A DNA stretch of 44,521 nt, taken from the NCBI GenBank assembly GCA_017461625.1, contig JAFTXJ010000020.1, forward strand, positions 1-44,521. The letters run 5' to 3'. Shown here in pieces: positions 13,762-22,473 of this stretch (its first letter is position 1; each line of letters opens with the position of its first letter). The position numbers and the translations under genes were made by a program. This DNA is from Clostridia bacterium (GTDB lineage: Bacteria; Bacillota; Clostridia; Oscillospirales; Acutalibacteraceae). The notes under the pieces are model-generated. The model was not told the origin of the DNA and searched no databases. It was given only the letters and a program-made list of their open reading frames with translations.

Positions 13762-14769
13762 ATGTCAGTATTTCCAATTCAAGGTTTATGTTCTTTAATC
13801 GGAACAGTAACCTACAAACTTTTAGCCGTATTGATGTCTCTTTTCTATAGCTTCAATGCATTCGTTTCACCCGCAACCACAGACCCCATTAAGGCTGTTG
13901 ACGAAGACAATGTTAAAATGACATTTGCAGCTTGGGCAGACCCACAGATTTCAAACTACCTTATCCAACGTGAGCAATATGTAAGAGGCGGTGCCGAAGA
14001 TTTGGCAAATGCTGAAACTCCCATTGATGCTCTTGTTCTTGCAGGCGACATCACAGAAAACGGACTTTATGCCGAATATCAGTTTGTTTATGACAGAATT
14101 TCAAATTCAGGTGTTAAGAATTTCATTACCGCAACAGGTAACCACGATATCAGACTTCGCCTTTACAGCGATTCTCTTAAGCATTTCACAAAGTTCACAA
14201 ACGCTCTTAACGAAAATGCAGGCAGTGACCTCAGAGTTGACTCAATGCATTACAGATACACAGTAAACGGCTATGACTTTGTTGTGCTCGGCTCAGACAA
14301 AACAGAGTTTGAAGAAGCTTATATCAGCGATGCTCAGCTTGAATGGTTTGATGCTACTCTTAAAGAAACATCAGCCACAGGCAAGCCCACATTTGTTATT
14401 CTTCATCAGGTTCTCAAGGGCACAAATAATGTTGAAAATGCTTGGAACAGCTCAGTTGAAGGTGCAGGCTCAGTTGGCGACCAGTCAGATGCACTTGAAG
14501 AGATTATGAATCGTTATGACAACATCATTCTTATCTCAGGTCACCTTCATCAGGGCTTCGGAATCGGCACCTATGAATTGGTAGGCAAAATTCATTCTGT
14601 TAACCTCCCCTCTATCACTATTGAAAACAAAGATGGTGACGATGCAGGCAACATTTCAGGCATCGGTTATATGGTTGAGGTTTATGATGATGAAGTTCTC
14701 TTCAGAGCAAGAAACTTTGCAAAGGGCGAATATATGCCTGATTATGACATTACCATTGATGTTTTATAA
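13762..14769 (+). CDS. Calcineurin-like metallophosphoesterase
   Basis: The 335-aa protein shows the binuclear-metal phosphoesterase blocks: D60 in WADPQ, GDITENG (Asp96), GNHD (126-129), a VILHQ histidine and SGHLHQG near residue 260. The first block is normally D-x-H; here it is D-x-Q (Asp60, Gln62), an altered metal ligand. A hydrophobic stretch at 8-35 looks like a signal anchor, so the domain probably lies outside the membrane. The substrate cannot be told from sequence; phosphodiesters of the envelope are one option. AAAGGAG precedes the ATG, and the gene stands alone between its own promoter and terminator. Confidence 0.85.
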   Translation: MSVFPIQGLCSLIGTVTYKLLAVLMSLFYSFNAFVSPATTDPIKAVDEDNVKMTFAAWADPQISNYLIQREQYVRGGAEDLANAETPIDALVLAGDITENGLYAEYQFVYDRISNSGVKNFITATGNHDIRLRLYSDSLKHFTKFTNALNENAGSDLRVDSMHYRYTVNGYDFVVLGSDKTEFEEAYISDAQLEWFDATLKETSATGKPTFVILHQVLKGTNNVENAWNSSVEGAGSVGDQSDALEEIMNRYDNIILISGHLHQGFGIGTYELVGKIHSVNLPSITIENKDGDDAGNISGIGYMVEVYDDEVLFRARNFAKGEYMPDYDITIDVL

Positions 14770-14777
14770 TTAAAATC

Positions 14778-14808
14778 GCCCTCATCGTAATTCGATGAGG
14801 GCTTTTTT
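14778..14808 (+). terminator. Terminator after the metallophosphoesterase
   Basis: GCCCTCATCG/CGATGAGGGC is a perfect 10-bp stem followed by TTTTTT. Confidence 0.92.
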
Positions 14809-14823
14809 GAAAGGAAATCCTCT

Positions 14824-15969
14824 ATGAAAAAGAAAAGCTTTAAATCTTATTTAAAAATTGCGGCTTTTATTTTTGCAATATATTTAGGGATTCATTATTG
14901 GCCGGGTATCTCAACGGTTATCAAAACCGTATTTTCATCAGCTACGCCAATTATTATAGGGGTTATATTGGCATACATGATCAATATTTTAATGAGCTTT
15001 TATGAGCGTCATTATTTCCCGAAATCCACCAAGAAGGCTGTTATCAAAAGCCGCAGACCTGTTTGCCTTGCAGGATCAATTATTACCTTGCTCGGCATAA
15101 TTGCAGTTGTTTTCTGGCTTGTTGCAACTCAGCTTGTTGACTGTATTCAGCTGCTTATCGCTAAAATTCCGGGTGCAGTTGAATTTTTGGTAGCAAAGCT
15201 CAACGAATTTGATTTTGTTCCTGAAGATATTATTGACAGCCTTATGTCCATTGACTGGAAGTCAAGAATAGGCAGTATTATTGAAACTGTTACATCAGGA
15301 CTGGGCAGCGTTATGAACATTGCGGTTACAGCGGTAGCATCAACTGTTTCGGTAATTTCAAGTGTTGTTATCGGTATTATTTTTGCAATTTATGTTTTGT
15401 TTGATAAAAACAATCTTGCAAACCGATTCAAAAGGCTTATCAAAGCTTATATTCCGTCCAAGATTTACGAAAAAGCAACTCACATTACAAGAGTTACAGA
15501 TGATTGCTTCCACCGTTTTATCGTTGGTCAGTGTACCGAGGCAGTTATTCTCGGTGTGCTGTGTCTTATAGGCATGCTTATCCTCCGTATTCCTTATGCT
15601 GCAATGATAAGCGTTCTGATAGCTTTCACGGCTCTTATTCCGATTGTGGGTGCTTTTATCGGTGCAGGTGTAGGAGCATTTCTCATCCTTACCGAATCCC
15701 CTGCCAAAGCACTTGTTTTCCTTATCTTCATCGTAGTATTACAGCAGATTGAGGGCAACCTTATTTATCCGAAAGTTGTAGGTTCATCAATGGGCCTTCC
15801 CGGAATCTGGGTGCTGGCAGCCGTTACAATCGGCGGCGGAGTGCTTGGCATCGGCGGTATGCTCATCGGTGTACCGTTAACGGCAGTTATTTATAAGCTG
15901 ATTAAAGAAAACCTTGCCGAAAAAGAAAAAGTAATGTCCGCACCACCGACACAAAAAACCAATTCCTGA
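14824..15969 (+). CDS. AI-2E / PerM family transporter
   Basis: The 381-aa membrane protein has the family layout: two N-terminal helices (about 10-27 and 35-52), a third after a charged loop (76-100), a soluble insertion of about 60 residues, and further helices to the end. Family hallmarks include VLFDKNNLANRFKRLIKAYIP, TDDCFHRFIVGQCTEAVILG, and QIEGNLIYPKVVGSSMGLPGIWVLAAVTIGGGVLG. Members range from AI-2 exporters to Na+(Li+)/H+ antiporters, so the substrate is unknown. Its start lies directly downstream of the previous terminator and follows AAAGGAAA. Confidence 0.88.
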   Translation: MKKKSFKSYLKIAAFIFAIYLGIHYWPGISTVIKTVFSSATPIIIGVILAYMINILMSFYERHYFPKSTKKAVIKSRRPVCLAGSIITLLGIIAVVFWLVATQLVDCIQLLIAKIPGAVEFLVAKLNEFDFVPEDIIDSLMSIDWKSRIGSIIETVTSGLGSVMNIAVTAVASTVSVISSVVIGIIFAIYVLFDKNNLANRFKRLIKAYIPSKIYEKATHITRVTDDCFHRFIVGQCTEAVILGVLCLIGMLILRIPYAAMISVLIAFTALIPIVGAFIGAGVGAFLILTESPAKALVFLIFIVVLQQIEGNLIYPKVVGSSMGLPGIWVLAAVTIGGGVLGIGGMLIGVPLTAVIYKLIKENLAEKEKVMSAPPTQKTNS

Positions 15970-15991
15970 TTTTTTATAATTATAATCATTA

Positions 15992-16022
15992 AGGGAGAGC
16001 TGATGCTCTCCCTCTTTGTTTT
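15992..16022 (+). terminator. Terminator after the PerM-family gene
   Basis: AGGGAGAGC/GCTCTCCCT is a perfect 9-bp stem with loop TGAT, followed by CTTTGTTTT. It abuts the stop of the convergent secreted-protein gene. Confidence 0.88.
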
Positions 16023-16023
16023 A

Positions 16024-17433
16024 CTAATTTGAATACACCAACACCTTAAGAGTATCAACCGCAATAAAAGCTGTTTTGTTTCCTCTGATGCGAATATCAT
16101 ATGCATTGTTACCAAGTTTGGTAAAATTCATTTTAACAGTCCACACCCTTACTCCGTCAATATCTTCGTACATTGATGAATCTGAATAAGACCATGTGTT
16201 GCCGTCTTTCATAAGCTGAACTTTGGTAACATCCGTTCCCGTTGTAAAAGTGAGGTTATTTACGCCCTGATAAATTACGCCATCAATATCATCTGTAATA
16301 TCAAAAGATTTAAGACTTACATCATCAGCAGGAGCATTTAGAGTTACCGTTGCAAAATATTCACTCCATTGTGAATTTATTTTAGCATAAACAGAATATG
16401 TCTGCTCATCAACATAAATCGGGAGTGCAACATTCCACACTGATATTCCGTCATTATACAGAACCGAGTTAACTTTCGGGCTATCGGGTGTGAGGGTCAT
16501 GCTTGCTCCGTCAGGTGTTACAAACCTTATCTTTTCCGGGTTGCCTGTCACACCGACATCTAAAATTGCCCGTGACTTGTTAATTGAAACCACAGTTGCT
16601 GTAATCGTCTTTTCTGTGATAATTTCTTCAACCGCAACATCAAAAGAACCTATCGGCTCAAAAGTTTCCCCATTCTCTGCATTGTTTTCGCATTCAACAA
16701 TATAAGTTTCACCGGCATCAAGAGTGAGCGTAACATCAAAATTCAAATCGGAAGAGTTCGTTTCTGCATTGTCAGCTCCGCCAACAAAACCGTCACAGCT
16801 ATATATTTTTATTTGCGGATCTGCACCCTCGGCAAGATTTGATTTAAAGCGATATTTACCATGACGGTCAGGAATAAATTCAAATGTGTCTTTATGACCG
16901 CAGTGATGTTTGTCGCCTGGCTTCATATTTTCAAGCTCGGCATTTTCAATAGTCACTTTAACTTCAGATGGGGTAAACAGATCAATCAGCCCTTCAAAGC
17001 CGTATTGACAGTAAATCTCATCACCCATAGATGTTTTATCGGCTATACTGATGCTAATTTCTCTGCCCTTTTTTGCATTGAGATATGTAATTTCTGTTTC
17101 ATCAGCATCAAGCACTTTGATAAGTGGTTTTATATAAAGACCTTTATATGATGTTTCAGGCGTGGTGATCACTATCCCCTCACCCAAACCGTTATCATCA
17201 GGGCTGCCACAGTAAACAAGCACCTCAATACACGCTTTTTCAACAGCCGCTACGGTCACTTTATAATTACCTGAAGACGGAGGAACAAAGCTGAGAATTA
17301 CTTCTTCGTCTTTTCTAAGGGCAAGAGTTTTTGCTTCATTAAGAGTAATTGAATTACCGGGTTGGGCAAAAGCTACACCTACTAGGCTTAAAGTTAAACA
17401 AAACGCCAATAATACTGATACAAACCTTTTCAT
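16024..17433 (-). CDS. Secreted protein of unknown function
   Basis: The frame is open to 17463, but the ATG at 17433 follows GGAGGATAATT and begins a classic signal peptide: MKRF, a hydrophobic core, and an AFA-Q cleavage site near residue 24. The mature 445-residue protein is beta-rich and has no catalytic motif I can see. Regions such as PPSSGNYKVTVAA, DRHGKYRFKSNL and LDAGETYIVECE resemble pre-peptidase-like or Ig-like modules that recur two or three times, suggesting tandem beta-sandwich domains and an adhesin-like or matrix role (inference). It is divergent from a small XRE regulator, and the regulator's putative operator overlaps its promoter. Confidence 0.75.
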   Translation of the reverse strand: MKRFVSVLLAFCLTLSLVGVAFAQPGNSITLNEAKTLALRKDEEVILSFVPPSSGNYKVTVAAVEKACIEVLVYCGSPDDNGLGEGIVITTPETSYKGLYIKPLIKVLDADETEITYLNAKKGREISISIADKTSMGDEIYCQYGFEGLIDLFTPSEVKVTIENAELENMKPGDKHHCGHKDTFEFIPDRHGKYRFKSNLAEGADPQIKIYSCDGFVGGADNAETNSSDLNFDVTLTLDAGETYIVECENNAENGETFEPIGSFDVAVEEIITEKTITATVVSINKSRAILDVGVTGNPEKIRFVTPDGASMTLTPDSPKVNSVLYNDGISVWNVALPIYVDEQTYSVYAKINSQWSEYFATVTLNAPADDVSLKSFDITDDIDGVIYQGVNNLTFTTGTDVTKVQLMKDGNTWSYSDSSMYEDIDGVRVWTVKMNFTKLGNNAYDIRIRGNKTAFIAVDTLKVLVYSN

Positions 17434-17494
17434 AATTATCCTCCTTTTCTCTGTGTAAACCATTCAATATGCTTATAACATAGCTTACGGTTAC

Positions 17495-17523
17495 ATTTTA
17501 ACCTGTTTTAGATTAAAAGTCAA
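17495..17523 (-). promoter_or_regulatory. Promoter of the secreted-protein gene
   Basis: On the minus strand TTGACT (17523-17518), 17 bp, TAAAAT (17500-17495). One arm of the neighbouring dyad lies in the spacer. Confidence 0.65.
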
Positions 17524-17539
17524 TACCCTGAAACAGGTT
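17500..17539. promoter_or_regulatory. Dyad between divergent XRE and secreted-protein genes
   Basis: AACCTGTTT (17500-17508) is inverted against AAACAGGTT (17531-17539), 22 bp apart. One arm sits in the minus-strand promoter spacer; the other directly precedes the plus-strand -10 TATAGT (17539-17544). Placement suits binding by the XRE protein encoded next to it, controlling both genes. Confidence 0.5.
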
Positions 17540-17567
17540 ATAGTATGATTTCACTGAGGTGATTTCA

Positions 17568-17777
17568 ATGTACAACCGCATACGCGATTTAAGAGAAGAC
17601 CACGATATGAATCAGACACAGGTTGCCAAAATCCTTGGTATGTCACAAACCGGGTATTCAAAATATGAAACCGGAGAAAACGACTTACCAACCACCGTTC
17701 TGATAAAATTGTCAAGACTATATGACACAAGCATAGATTATATATTGGGTGAAACCGACAACCCAAAACGCTATTGA
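17568..17777 (+). CDS. Small XRE-family transcriptional regulator
   Basis: The 69-aa protein is essentially one Cro/CI-type helix-turn-helix: MYNRIRDLRED, then MNQTQVAKILGMSQTGYSKYETG (HTH core), then VLIKLSRLYDTSIDYILGETD. There is no effector domain. The ATG at 17568 follows GAGGTG by 6 bases; an upstream in-frame GTG overlaps that ribosome binding site. It is divergent from the secreted-protein gene and probably represses itself and that neighbour through the dyad at 17500-17539 (inference). Confidence 0.88.
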   Translation: MYNRIRDLREDHDMNQTQVAKILGMSQTGYSKYETGENDLPTTVLIKLSRLYDTSIDYILGETDNPKRY

Positions 17778-17782
17778 TTTTA

Positions 17783-17835
17783 GGGCAATAAATATAATCC
17801 AAAAAAGCACAGTTCGGATTATATCTGTTGCTCTG
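17783..17835 (+). terminator. Hairpin after the XRE gene
   Basis: ATATAATCC (17792-17800) pairs with GGATTATAT (17816-17824), extended by GCAA/TTGC outside. A moderately T-rich tract follows. It is probably a terminator, though the U run is interrupted. Confidence 0.5.
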
Positions 17836-17918
17836 ATTTTCTTTTACGGTCTTTTTGGTTATAATCTTACTTTTTTCTTCATACAATGTTATGAAAATAA
17901 AATTTAAAGGTGAGATTT

Positions 17919-19448
17919 ATGGCTTTAGAATATTCAATCGAAAATATGGGAATACTAAATAATTTATTTGAAGGCTCCTGCGAGCAGGCATTAGACTGTG
18001 ATATTTCTTTACCCGATTATTGCCCTGATATTTCACGAGTGCTTAAATGTTGCATTGTACCGGGAATTGTTTCTGCCAAAATTTCAGGCGACCGTGCGTG
18101 TGCTGACGGAAATGCACCGGTGAGAATTATTTATTCAGACGAAGATAATAATATCTGCACATACGAGCAGAACTTCCCTTTTTCAAAATTTGTTCAGCTT
18201 GGGGCAGACACGTCCGGTGCACTCAGTGCAGAGGCACATGTTCAATATACTAACTGCCGTGCCGTGAGCAAAAGAAGAATCGAAATTCATTCAATGCTTC
18301 ACATTCAGTTTAAAATCAGAGAAATTTCATGCTGCGAAGCAGTTAACGAAATCAGCAGAAAAACTGTTCAGGCAAAAACAGAAGAAATCAATTTTTCTAA
18401 CCTTTGTGCCGTCGAAAGCAAAATCTTTTCTATGAGTGAAACGGTAGAACTTCCGTCTGACTATCTCCCTGCCGAAAGAGTTGTCAGTTGCTGTGCCACT
18501 CCCGTTCTCAATGATGTAAGAGTAGTGCAGGATAAAATTCTCATAAAAGGCGAAGCTGACATAACAATGATTTATTGCTCTGCCGACAACGGTGGCGAAA
18601 GTGTCAGATTTAACCACACCATCCCGATTAATCAAGTGGTTGATGCTCAGGGAATCACCGAAAGTGCAACGCCTGCTGTCAGACTGAAGATGCTTGGCTG
18701 TGAATGTAATGTGAGAAACGATGCAAACTCAAACCCTCGTCTTATTGAAATAAGCTGCAACATAAACGCATATATCAAAGCATATTGTGAGTCACAGCTT
18801 AAGTGCATCACTGACGCTTATTGCATAGACGGACACCTTCAGGCAAATTACGAAAGCTTGGAATTTATGAAACTTTGCAACAAAGTGCACGAAACCACTA
18901 TGCAAAAATTCACCGTTGACCTATCTTCCCTCGATGCACAAAAAATCTGCTGTATCTGGTGGGATTCGCCTAAAGTAAACAAAAGTATACACGACGGAAA
19001 GCTTTGTTTACATTCAACCGTACCTATGAATATTATTGCCCTTGACTCTGACGGCAGACCTGTTTTTTGCGAACGTGAGGTTGATTTTGAGTTTTCAAAA
19101 TCCGTTGACAATAACAGCTGTGTGACATGCGATGAAAATGTGACACCGATTGGTTTCTCTGTCGGAACGCTGACAGACGGAAAAGCTGAGATTAAAGGTG
19201 AATTTTTGATCGATGCCGATATTTTTACTTCAAGGAAAATAAATGCCCTTGTGAATGCAGACATCATTTCGGCTGATACTAAACCTACAGCATGTGTTAT
19301 TGTTTATTTTCCCGAAGAAGATGAAAGTCTTTGGAACATTGCAAGACGCTTTAACACCACTGTTGACATGATAAAAGATCAGAACACCGTTTCGGGTGAA
19401 TGTGCCAAAAACGGAGTGCCGTTACTTATTCCCGTAACAACAGGTTAA
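17919..19448 (+). CDS. SipL-like spore coat assembly protein (DUF3794/SPOCS + LysM)
   Basis: The 509-aa protein contains repeated SPOCS/DUF3794 units; the first has LPDYCPDISRVLKCC and a second includes LPSDYLPAERVVSCCATPVLNDVRV. It ends in a LysM domain (about residues 460-509): VYFPEEDESLWNIARRFNTT...IKDQN...GVPLLIPV. This order matches Clostridioides SipL, which tethers SpoIVA and the coat basement layer to the forespore. Length is close to SipL (about 540 aa). The ATG at 17919 follows AAAGGTG. If correct it marks the organism as a spore former. Other DUF3794-LysM proteins exist, so SipL-like is the safe name. Confidence 0.8.
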   Translation: MALEYSIENMGILNNLFEGSCEQALDCDISLPDYCPDISRVLKCCIVPGIVSAKISGDRACADGNAPVRIIYSDEDNNICTYEQNFPFSKFVQLGADTSGALSAEAHVQYTNCRAVSKRRIEIHSMLHIQFKIREISCCEAVNEISRKTVQAKTEEINFSNLCAVESKIFSMSETVELPSDYLPAERVVSCCATPVLNDVRVVQDKILIKGEADITMIYCSADNGGESVRFNHTIPINQVVDAQGITESATPAVRLKMLGCECNVRNDANSNPRLIEISCNINAYIKAYCESQLKCITDAYCIDGHLQANYESLEFMKLCNKVHETTMQKFTVDLSSLDAQKICCIWWDSPKVNKSIHDGKLCLHSTVPMNIIALDSDGRPVFCEREVDFEFSKSVDNNSCVTCDENVTPIGFSVGTLTDGKAEIKGEFLIDADIFTSRKINALVNADIISADTKPTACVIVYFPEEDESLWNIARRFNTTVDMIKDQNTVSGECAKNGVPLLIPVTTG

Positions 19449-19537
19449 TGGAAATCAACCAATAAAAAAGGTTCGTATTATATTCGTAACCTTAAATTAA
19501 CACTTATTTAATAAAGTACACAATTTGTTAACCCCGT

Positions 19538-19553
19538 TTACTAAATTTAGTAA
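19538..19553. promoter_or_regulatory. Perfect 16-bp palindrome, probable operator
   Basis: TTACTAAATTTAGTAA is its own reverse complement. It lies where a -35 element would be for the TATAGT at 19565-19570, which otherwise lacks a good -35. A dimeric activator or repressor site is likely. I cannot assign the regulator. Confidence 0.55.
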
Positions 19554-19576
19554 TAAAAGGATGTTATAGTATAGAC

Positions 19577-19690
19577 AACACAAACGACAGGGAGCGACTC
19601 CGATGGACAGTTAACTGAAAAGGATTTTGTCTTAACATATTTTTCTCTAAAAGCGGTGGCAAACAACAGCTTGCCACCGTGTTTCCATTT
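19577..19690 (+). ncRNA. Possible small RNA or leader transcript
   Basis: Downstream of the palindrome and a TATAGT -10 there are about 100 bases with no ORF longer than three codons after the GGGAGCG-like motif. They end in a 9-bp GC-rich stem CGGTGGCAA/TTGCCACCG (19654-19662, 19671-19679) followed by TGTTTCCATTT. A second promoter for the yitT-like gene lies beyond it, so this looks like an independent short transcript. The size and start are inferred. Confidence 0.4.
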
Positions 19691-19701
19691 GTAAAATCAG
19701 G

Positions 19702-19730
19702 TTTACATTTTTATTGAATTATGATAAAAT
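19702..19730 (+). promoter_or_regulatory. Promoter of the YitT-family gene
   Basis: TTTACA (19702-19707), 17 bp, TAAAAT (19725-19730), close upstream of the ribosome binding site GGGAGG. Confidence 0.65.
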
Positions 19731-19757
19731 ATTAATATGATTTTTTCGGGAGGCGTT

Positions 19758-20639
19758 ATGCAGAACTTATTAAACAATCTTAAAAAATTCAAAATCAAAA
19801 ACATTCTTTTTCTCACCCTTGCAGGAATTATAAATGCAATTGGTGTAACGCTGTTTTTATCTCCCGTTAAACTGTATGACAGCGGTATATCGGGAACAGC
19901 AATGCTTCTTTCTCAAATTACACCCGAATACCTTACGCTTTCGGTTTTCCTGCTGATTTTAAATATTCCTCTTTTTATTTACGGGCTAAAAAAGCAAGGT
20001 GCCGTTTTTACAATATATGCCATATACACTGTTACGATTTATTCTGTTTCAGCATGGCTTATCACCGATATTCTGCCTGTTGATGTGAGCATCGCCTCTC
20101 CCCTTGCCGGAACAGACTTGCTTTTATGTGCTTTATTCGGTGGTCTGATTTCAGGTGTGGGCAGCGGTCTTGCCATCAGAAACGGCGGAGCAATGGACGG
20201 CATTGAAGTTATGTCTGTTATCTTTGCTCGCAAGCTCGGCATAAGCGTTGGCAGCTTTGTTATGATTTATAACGTTTTGCTTTATATAATCTGCGGCATC
20301 GTACTCAAAAGCTGGATATTGCCGTTGTATTCCATTGTAACCTATATGGCGGCTCTTAAAACAATCGACTTTATAGTTGAAGGTCTTGACCGAGAAAAAT
20401 GTGCAATGATAGTGACTGAAAAGCCGGATGAAATATGCATGGTGCTTACAGCCACTTTTGAGCACGGAATTACCAGAATTGAAGCAAAAGGCGGATATTC
20501 AGGGGCAGAAAAAACAGTTGTTTACTTTGTTGTGAACCGTTTTCAGGTAACAAAAATGAAAGAGCTTGTTCACGAAATTGACCCAAAAGCCTATATCATA
20601 ATGAGTGAAGTAGCAGACATATTTCAATCTAACCAGTAA
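19758..20639 (+). CDS. YitT family membrane protein
   Basis: The 293-aa protein has the YitT layout: five or six membrane helices in the first 200 residues (for example ILFLTLAGIINAIGVTLFL), the family phrase ISGVGSGLAIRNGGAMDGIEVMSVI, and a C-terminal soluble DUF2179 domain (CAMIVTEKPDEICMVL through AYIIMSEVADIFQ). The family is widespread in Firmicutes and uncharacterised as to transport activity. The frame opens at an ATG at 19737, but GGGAGG stands 5 bases before the ATG at 19758, which also places the first helix correctly. Confidence 0.9.
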   Translation: MQNLLNNLKKFKIKNILFLTLAGIINAIGVTLFLSPVKLYDSGISGTAMLLSQITPEYLTLSVFLLILNIPLFIYGLKKQGAVFTIYAIYTVTIYSVSAWLITDILPVDVSIASPLAGTDLLLCALFGGLISGVGSGLAIRNGGAMDGIEVMSVIFARKLGISVGSFVMIYNVLLYIICGIVLKSWILPLYSIVTYMAALKTIDFIVEGLDREKCAMIVTEKPDEICMVLTATFEHGITRIEAKGGYSGAEKTVVYFVVNRFQVTKMKELVHEIDPKAYIIMSEVADIFQSNQ

Positions 20640-20645
20640 TTTTTT

Positions 20646-20694
20646 CAGCAGTAAAGGATGCTTTACTGCTGATTCTGCTTTTGCAAAGCAGAAT
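20646..20694 (+). terminator. Tandem hairpins after the YitT gene
   Basis: CAGCAGTAAAG/CTTTACTGCTG (11 bp, loop GATG) is followed at once by ATTCTGCTTT/AAAGCAGAAT (10 bp, 3-base loop). Neither has a long U tract, so termination strength is uncertain. Confidence 0.55.
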
Positions 20695-20730
20695 TAACAC
20701 ATATTTTTTAAATTTGTAAACCCTGATTGA

Positions 20731-20759
20731 TTGCATAAAGTGAATTTCTGATGTATACT
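20731..20759 (+). promoter_or_regulatory. Promoter of the HTH-lipase gene
   Basis: TTGCAT (20731-20736), 17 bp, TATACT (20754-20759). Confidence 0.7.
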
Positions 20760-20781
20760 TAAGCCATAAGGAGTGAGTAAT

Positions 20782-22341
20782 ATGACAACATCTGACAAAA
20801 TTCAGAAATTAAGAAAAGAATCCGGCATGTCACAAGAGGCTTTTGCTGAAAAACTAGGTGTTTCTCGCCAATCCGTTTCAAAATGGGAATCGGGAGCTTC
20901 CATACCTGAAACAGATAAAATTCTTGCAATGAGTGAAATGTTCGGAGTATCCACAGATTATCTTTTAAAAAATGATAATATTAATACCTCAAAAACAGAA
21001 GAAGAGGATTTAACGGTTACACCGAAAGAAGAAAAGAAAAGGAAATTTACTCCTAAAAAAATCATCGCTCTCGTTGCCGCAATTTGTGTTTTGATCACAG
21101 CAATTTGCGTACCTGCTCACTTTGGCGGAATAAAAGAAACCTGGTGGGCACTTTGCGGAGGAAAGGTTCAGTATCCGTACATTCTCGTTCACGGTCTCGG
21201 CGGTTGGGGTGAAAGTACAGGAATCAATAACACCGTTACTTATTGGGGTTCAACCACAGGGGATCTTACCGTTTATCTGAAAGAACAGGGTTATCAGGTT
21301 CACGCCCCCAGTGTGGGTCCCCTTTCAAGCACATGGGACAGAATGTGTGAACTTTATGCACAGCTTACCGGAGCAACGGTTGACTACGGTGAAGCACACT
21401 CAAAAGAGCATAATCACGCACGCTACGGAAGAGAATACACCACACCTCTTGTTGAAAACTGGGGAGAAAAAATCAACGGTGGTCAAACAGTTAAAATTAA
21501 CCTTGTCGGTCACAGCTTCGGCGGTGCAACCGTAAGGCTTCTCACTTCAATGCTTGAATACGGCAGTGAAGCCGAAATGAACGCCACAGGTGATGAAACA
21601 TCTGCACTGTTTACAGGCGGCAAAGGCAATTGGGTCAACAGCGTAACAGCTTTGTGTGCACCCCATAACGGTTCAATCCTCACTTGCGTAATTGATTCAA
21701 TCGGCTCTGTTGCAGGCTTTACCGATTCAACCCAAATGCTTGTTTCGCTTTGCTTTGGTATTGCAAACATTGCAAGCCCTGCAAGCGGTGTTTATGACTT
21801 TATGCTTGATCAATTCGGAATCGGTGCAGTAAGCGGAGATGCCGATGATGTTGCCGATGCCTTTGCAGGTGTCACTTCTCTGGGCAATGACCACGCAGGC
21901 TATGACCTTTCACCTGACGGTGCGGCACAGCTGAACTCAACAATAAAAACAGTAGATGGCGTTTACTATTTCTCATATTCTTATCTCACCACTAAAGACG
22001 GCTCACTTTTAAGCGGACAAGTTCCTGACGGAGGAACCCTGCCTTTACTTTATCCGACTGCCCTTGCAATGGGTTCCTACAAAGGAACAACTCCCGGAGG
22101 AATTGCCATTGATGAAACATGGCAGCCAAACGACGGACTTGTAAGTGTTATTTCTGCTCAACACCCTGCTAACGAGGAGTGGACAGATTTTAACGCAGAC
22201 AAAATCCAAAAGGGAATCTGGAATGTTATGCCAACAAGAAAGGGCGACCACGGCAATGTTATCGGCCTTAATGCCGACACTGACGAAACGCAAAGATTTT
22301 ACACTGAGCATTTCGGCATGGTTGATGAGCTTAAAAGATAA
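20782..22341 (+). CDS. XRE-HTH / transmembrane / family I.5-like lipase fusion
   Basis: The 519-aa protein joins three parts. Residues 1-65 are an XRE helix-turn-helix ([23 protein letters not shown]). A basic linker (84-93) leads to one membrane helix (about 94-112), placing the HTH inside and the rest outside. Residues 130-519 form a lipase resembling Geobacillus family I.5 enzymes: [10 protein letters not shown] oxyanion region (133-142), nucleophile elbow GHSFGG (Ser245), [30 protein letters not shown] (Asp444 candidate acid) and GDHGNVIG (His490). All three triad positions are present, so the enzyme is likely active on secreted or envelope esters. The ATG at 20782 follows AAGGAG by 8 bases. 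The frame is intact with one ribosome binding site, so this is one protein. Confidence 0.88.
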   Translation: MTTSDKIQKLRKESGMSQEAFAEKLGVSRQSVSKWESGASIPETDKILAMSEMFGVSTDYLLKNDNINTSKTEEEDLTVTPKEEKKRKFTPKKIIALVAAICVLITAICVPAHFGGIKETWWALCGGKVQYPYILVHGLGGWGESTGINNTVTYWGSTTGDLTVYLKEQGYQVHAPSVGPLSSTWDRMCELYAQLTGATVDYGEAHSKEHNHARYGREYTTPLVENWGEKINGGQTVKINLVGHSFGGATVRLLTSMLEYGSEAEMNATGDETSALFTGGKGNWVNSVTALCAPHNGSILTCVIDSIGSVAGFTDSTQMLVSLCFGIANIASPASGVYDFMLDQFGIGAVSGDADDVADAFAGVTSLGNDHAGYDLSPDGAAQLNSTIKTVDGVYYFSYSYLTTKDGSLLSGQVPDGGTLPLLYPTALAMGSYKGTTPGGIAIDETWQPNDGLVSVISAQHPANEEWTDFNADKIQKGIWNVMPTRKGDHGNVIGLNADTDETQRFYTEHFGMVDELKR

Positions 22342-22410
22342 AAACAAAATCTTTTTGATATTAAATGATTTTGGCAACCGATCTTTGTGACATTTTCATA
22401 CAAAAACTAC

Positions 22411-22440
22411 TTGACATGTCCACTTATTCGGTAATATAAT
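22411..22440 (+). promoter_or_regulatory. Promoter of the dockerin-protein gene
   Basis: TTGACA (22411-22416), 18 bp, TATAAT (22435-22440). Confidence 0.85.
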
Positions 22441-22473
22441 CTAATTACCAAATAAAATTGAAGGGGTATAATT

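Noticed and set aside
18327-18635. 102-codon minus-strand ORF inside the SipL-like gene
   Set aside because: Antisense shadow; no ribosome binding site or promoter.
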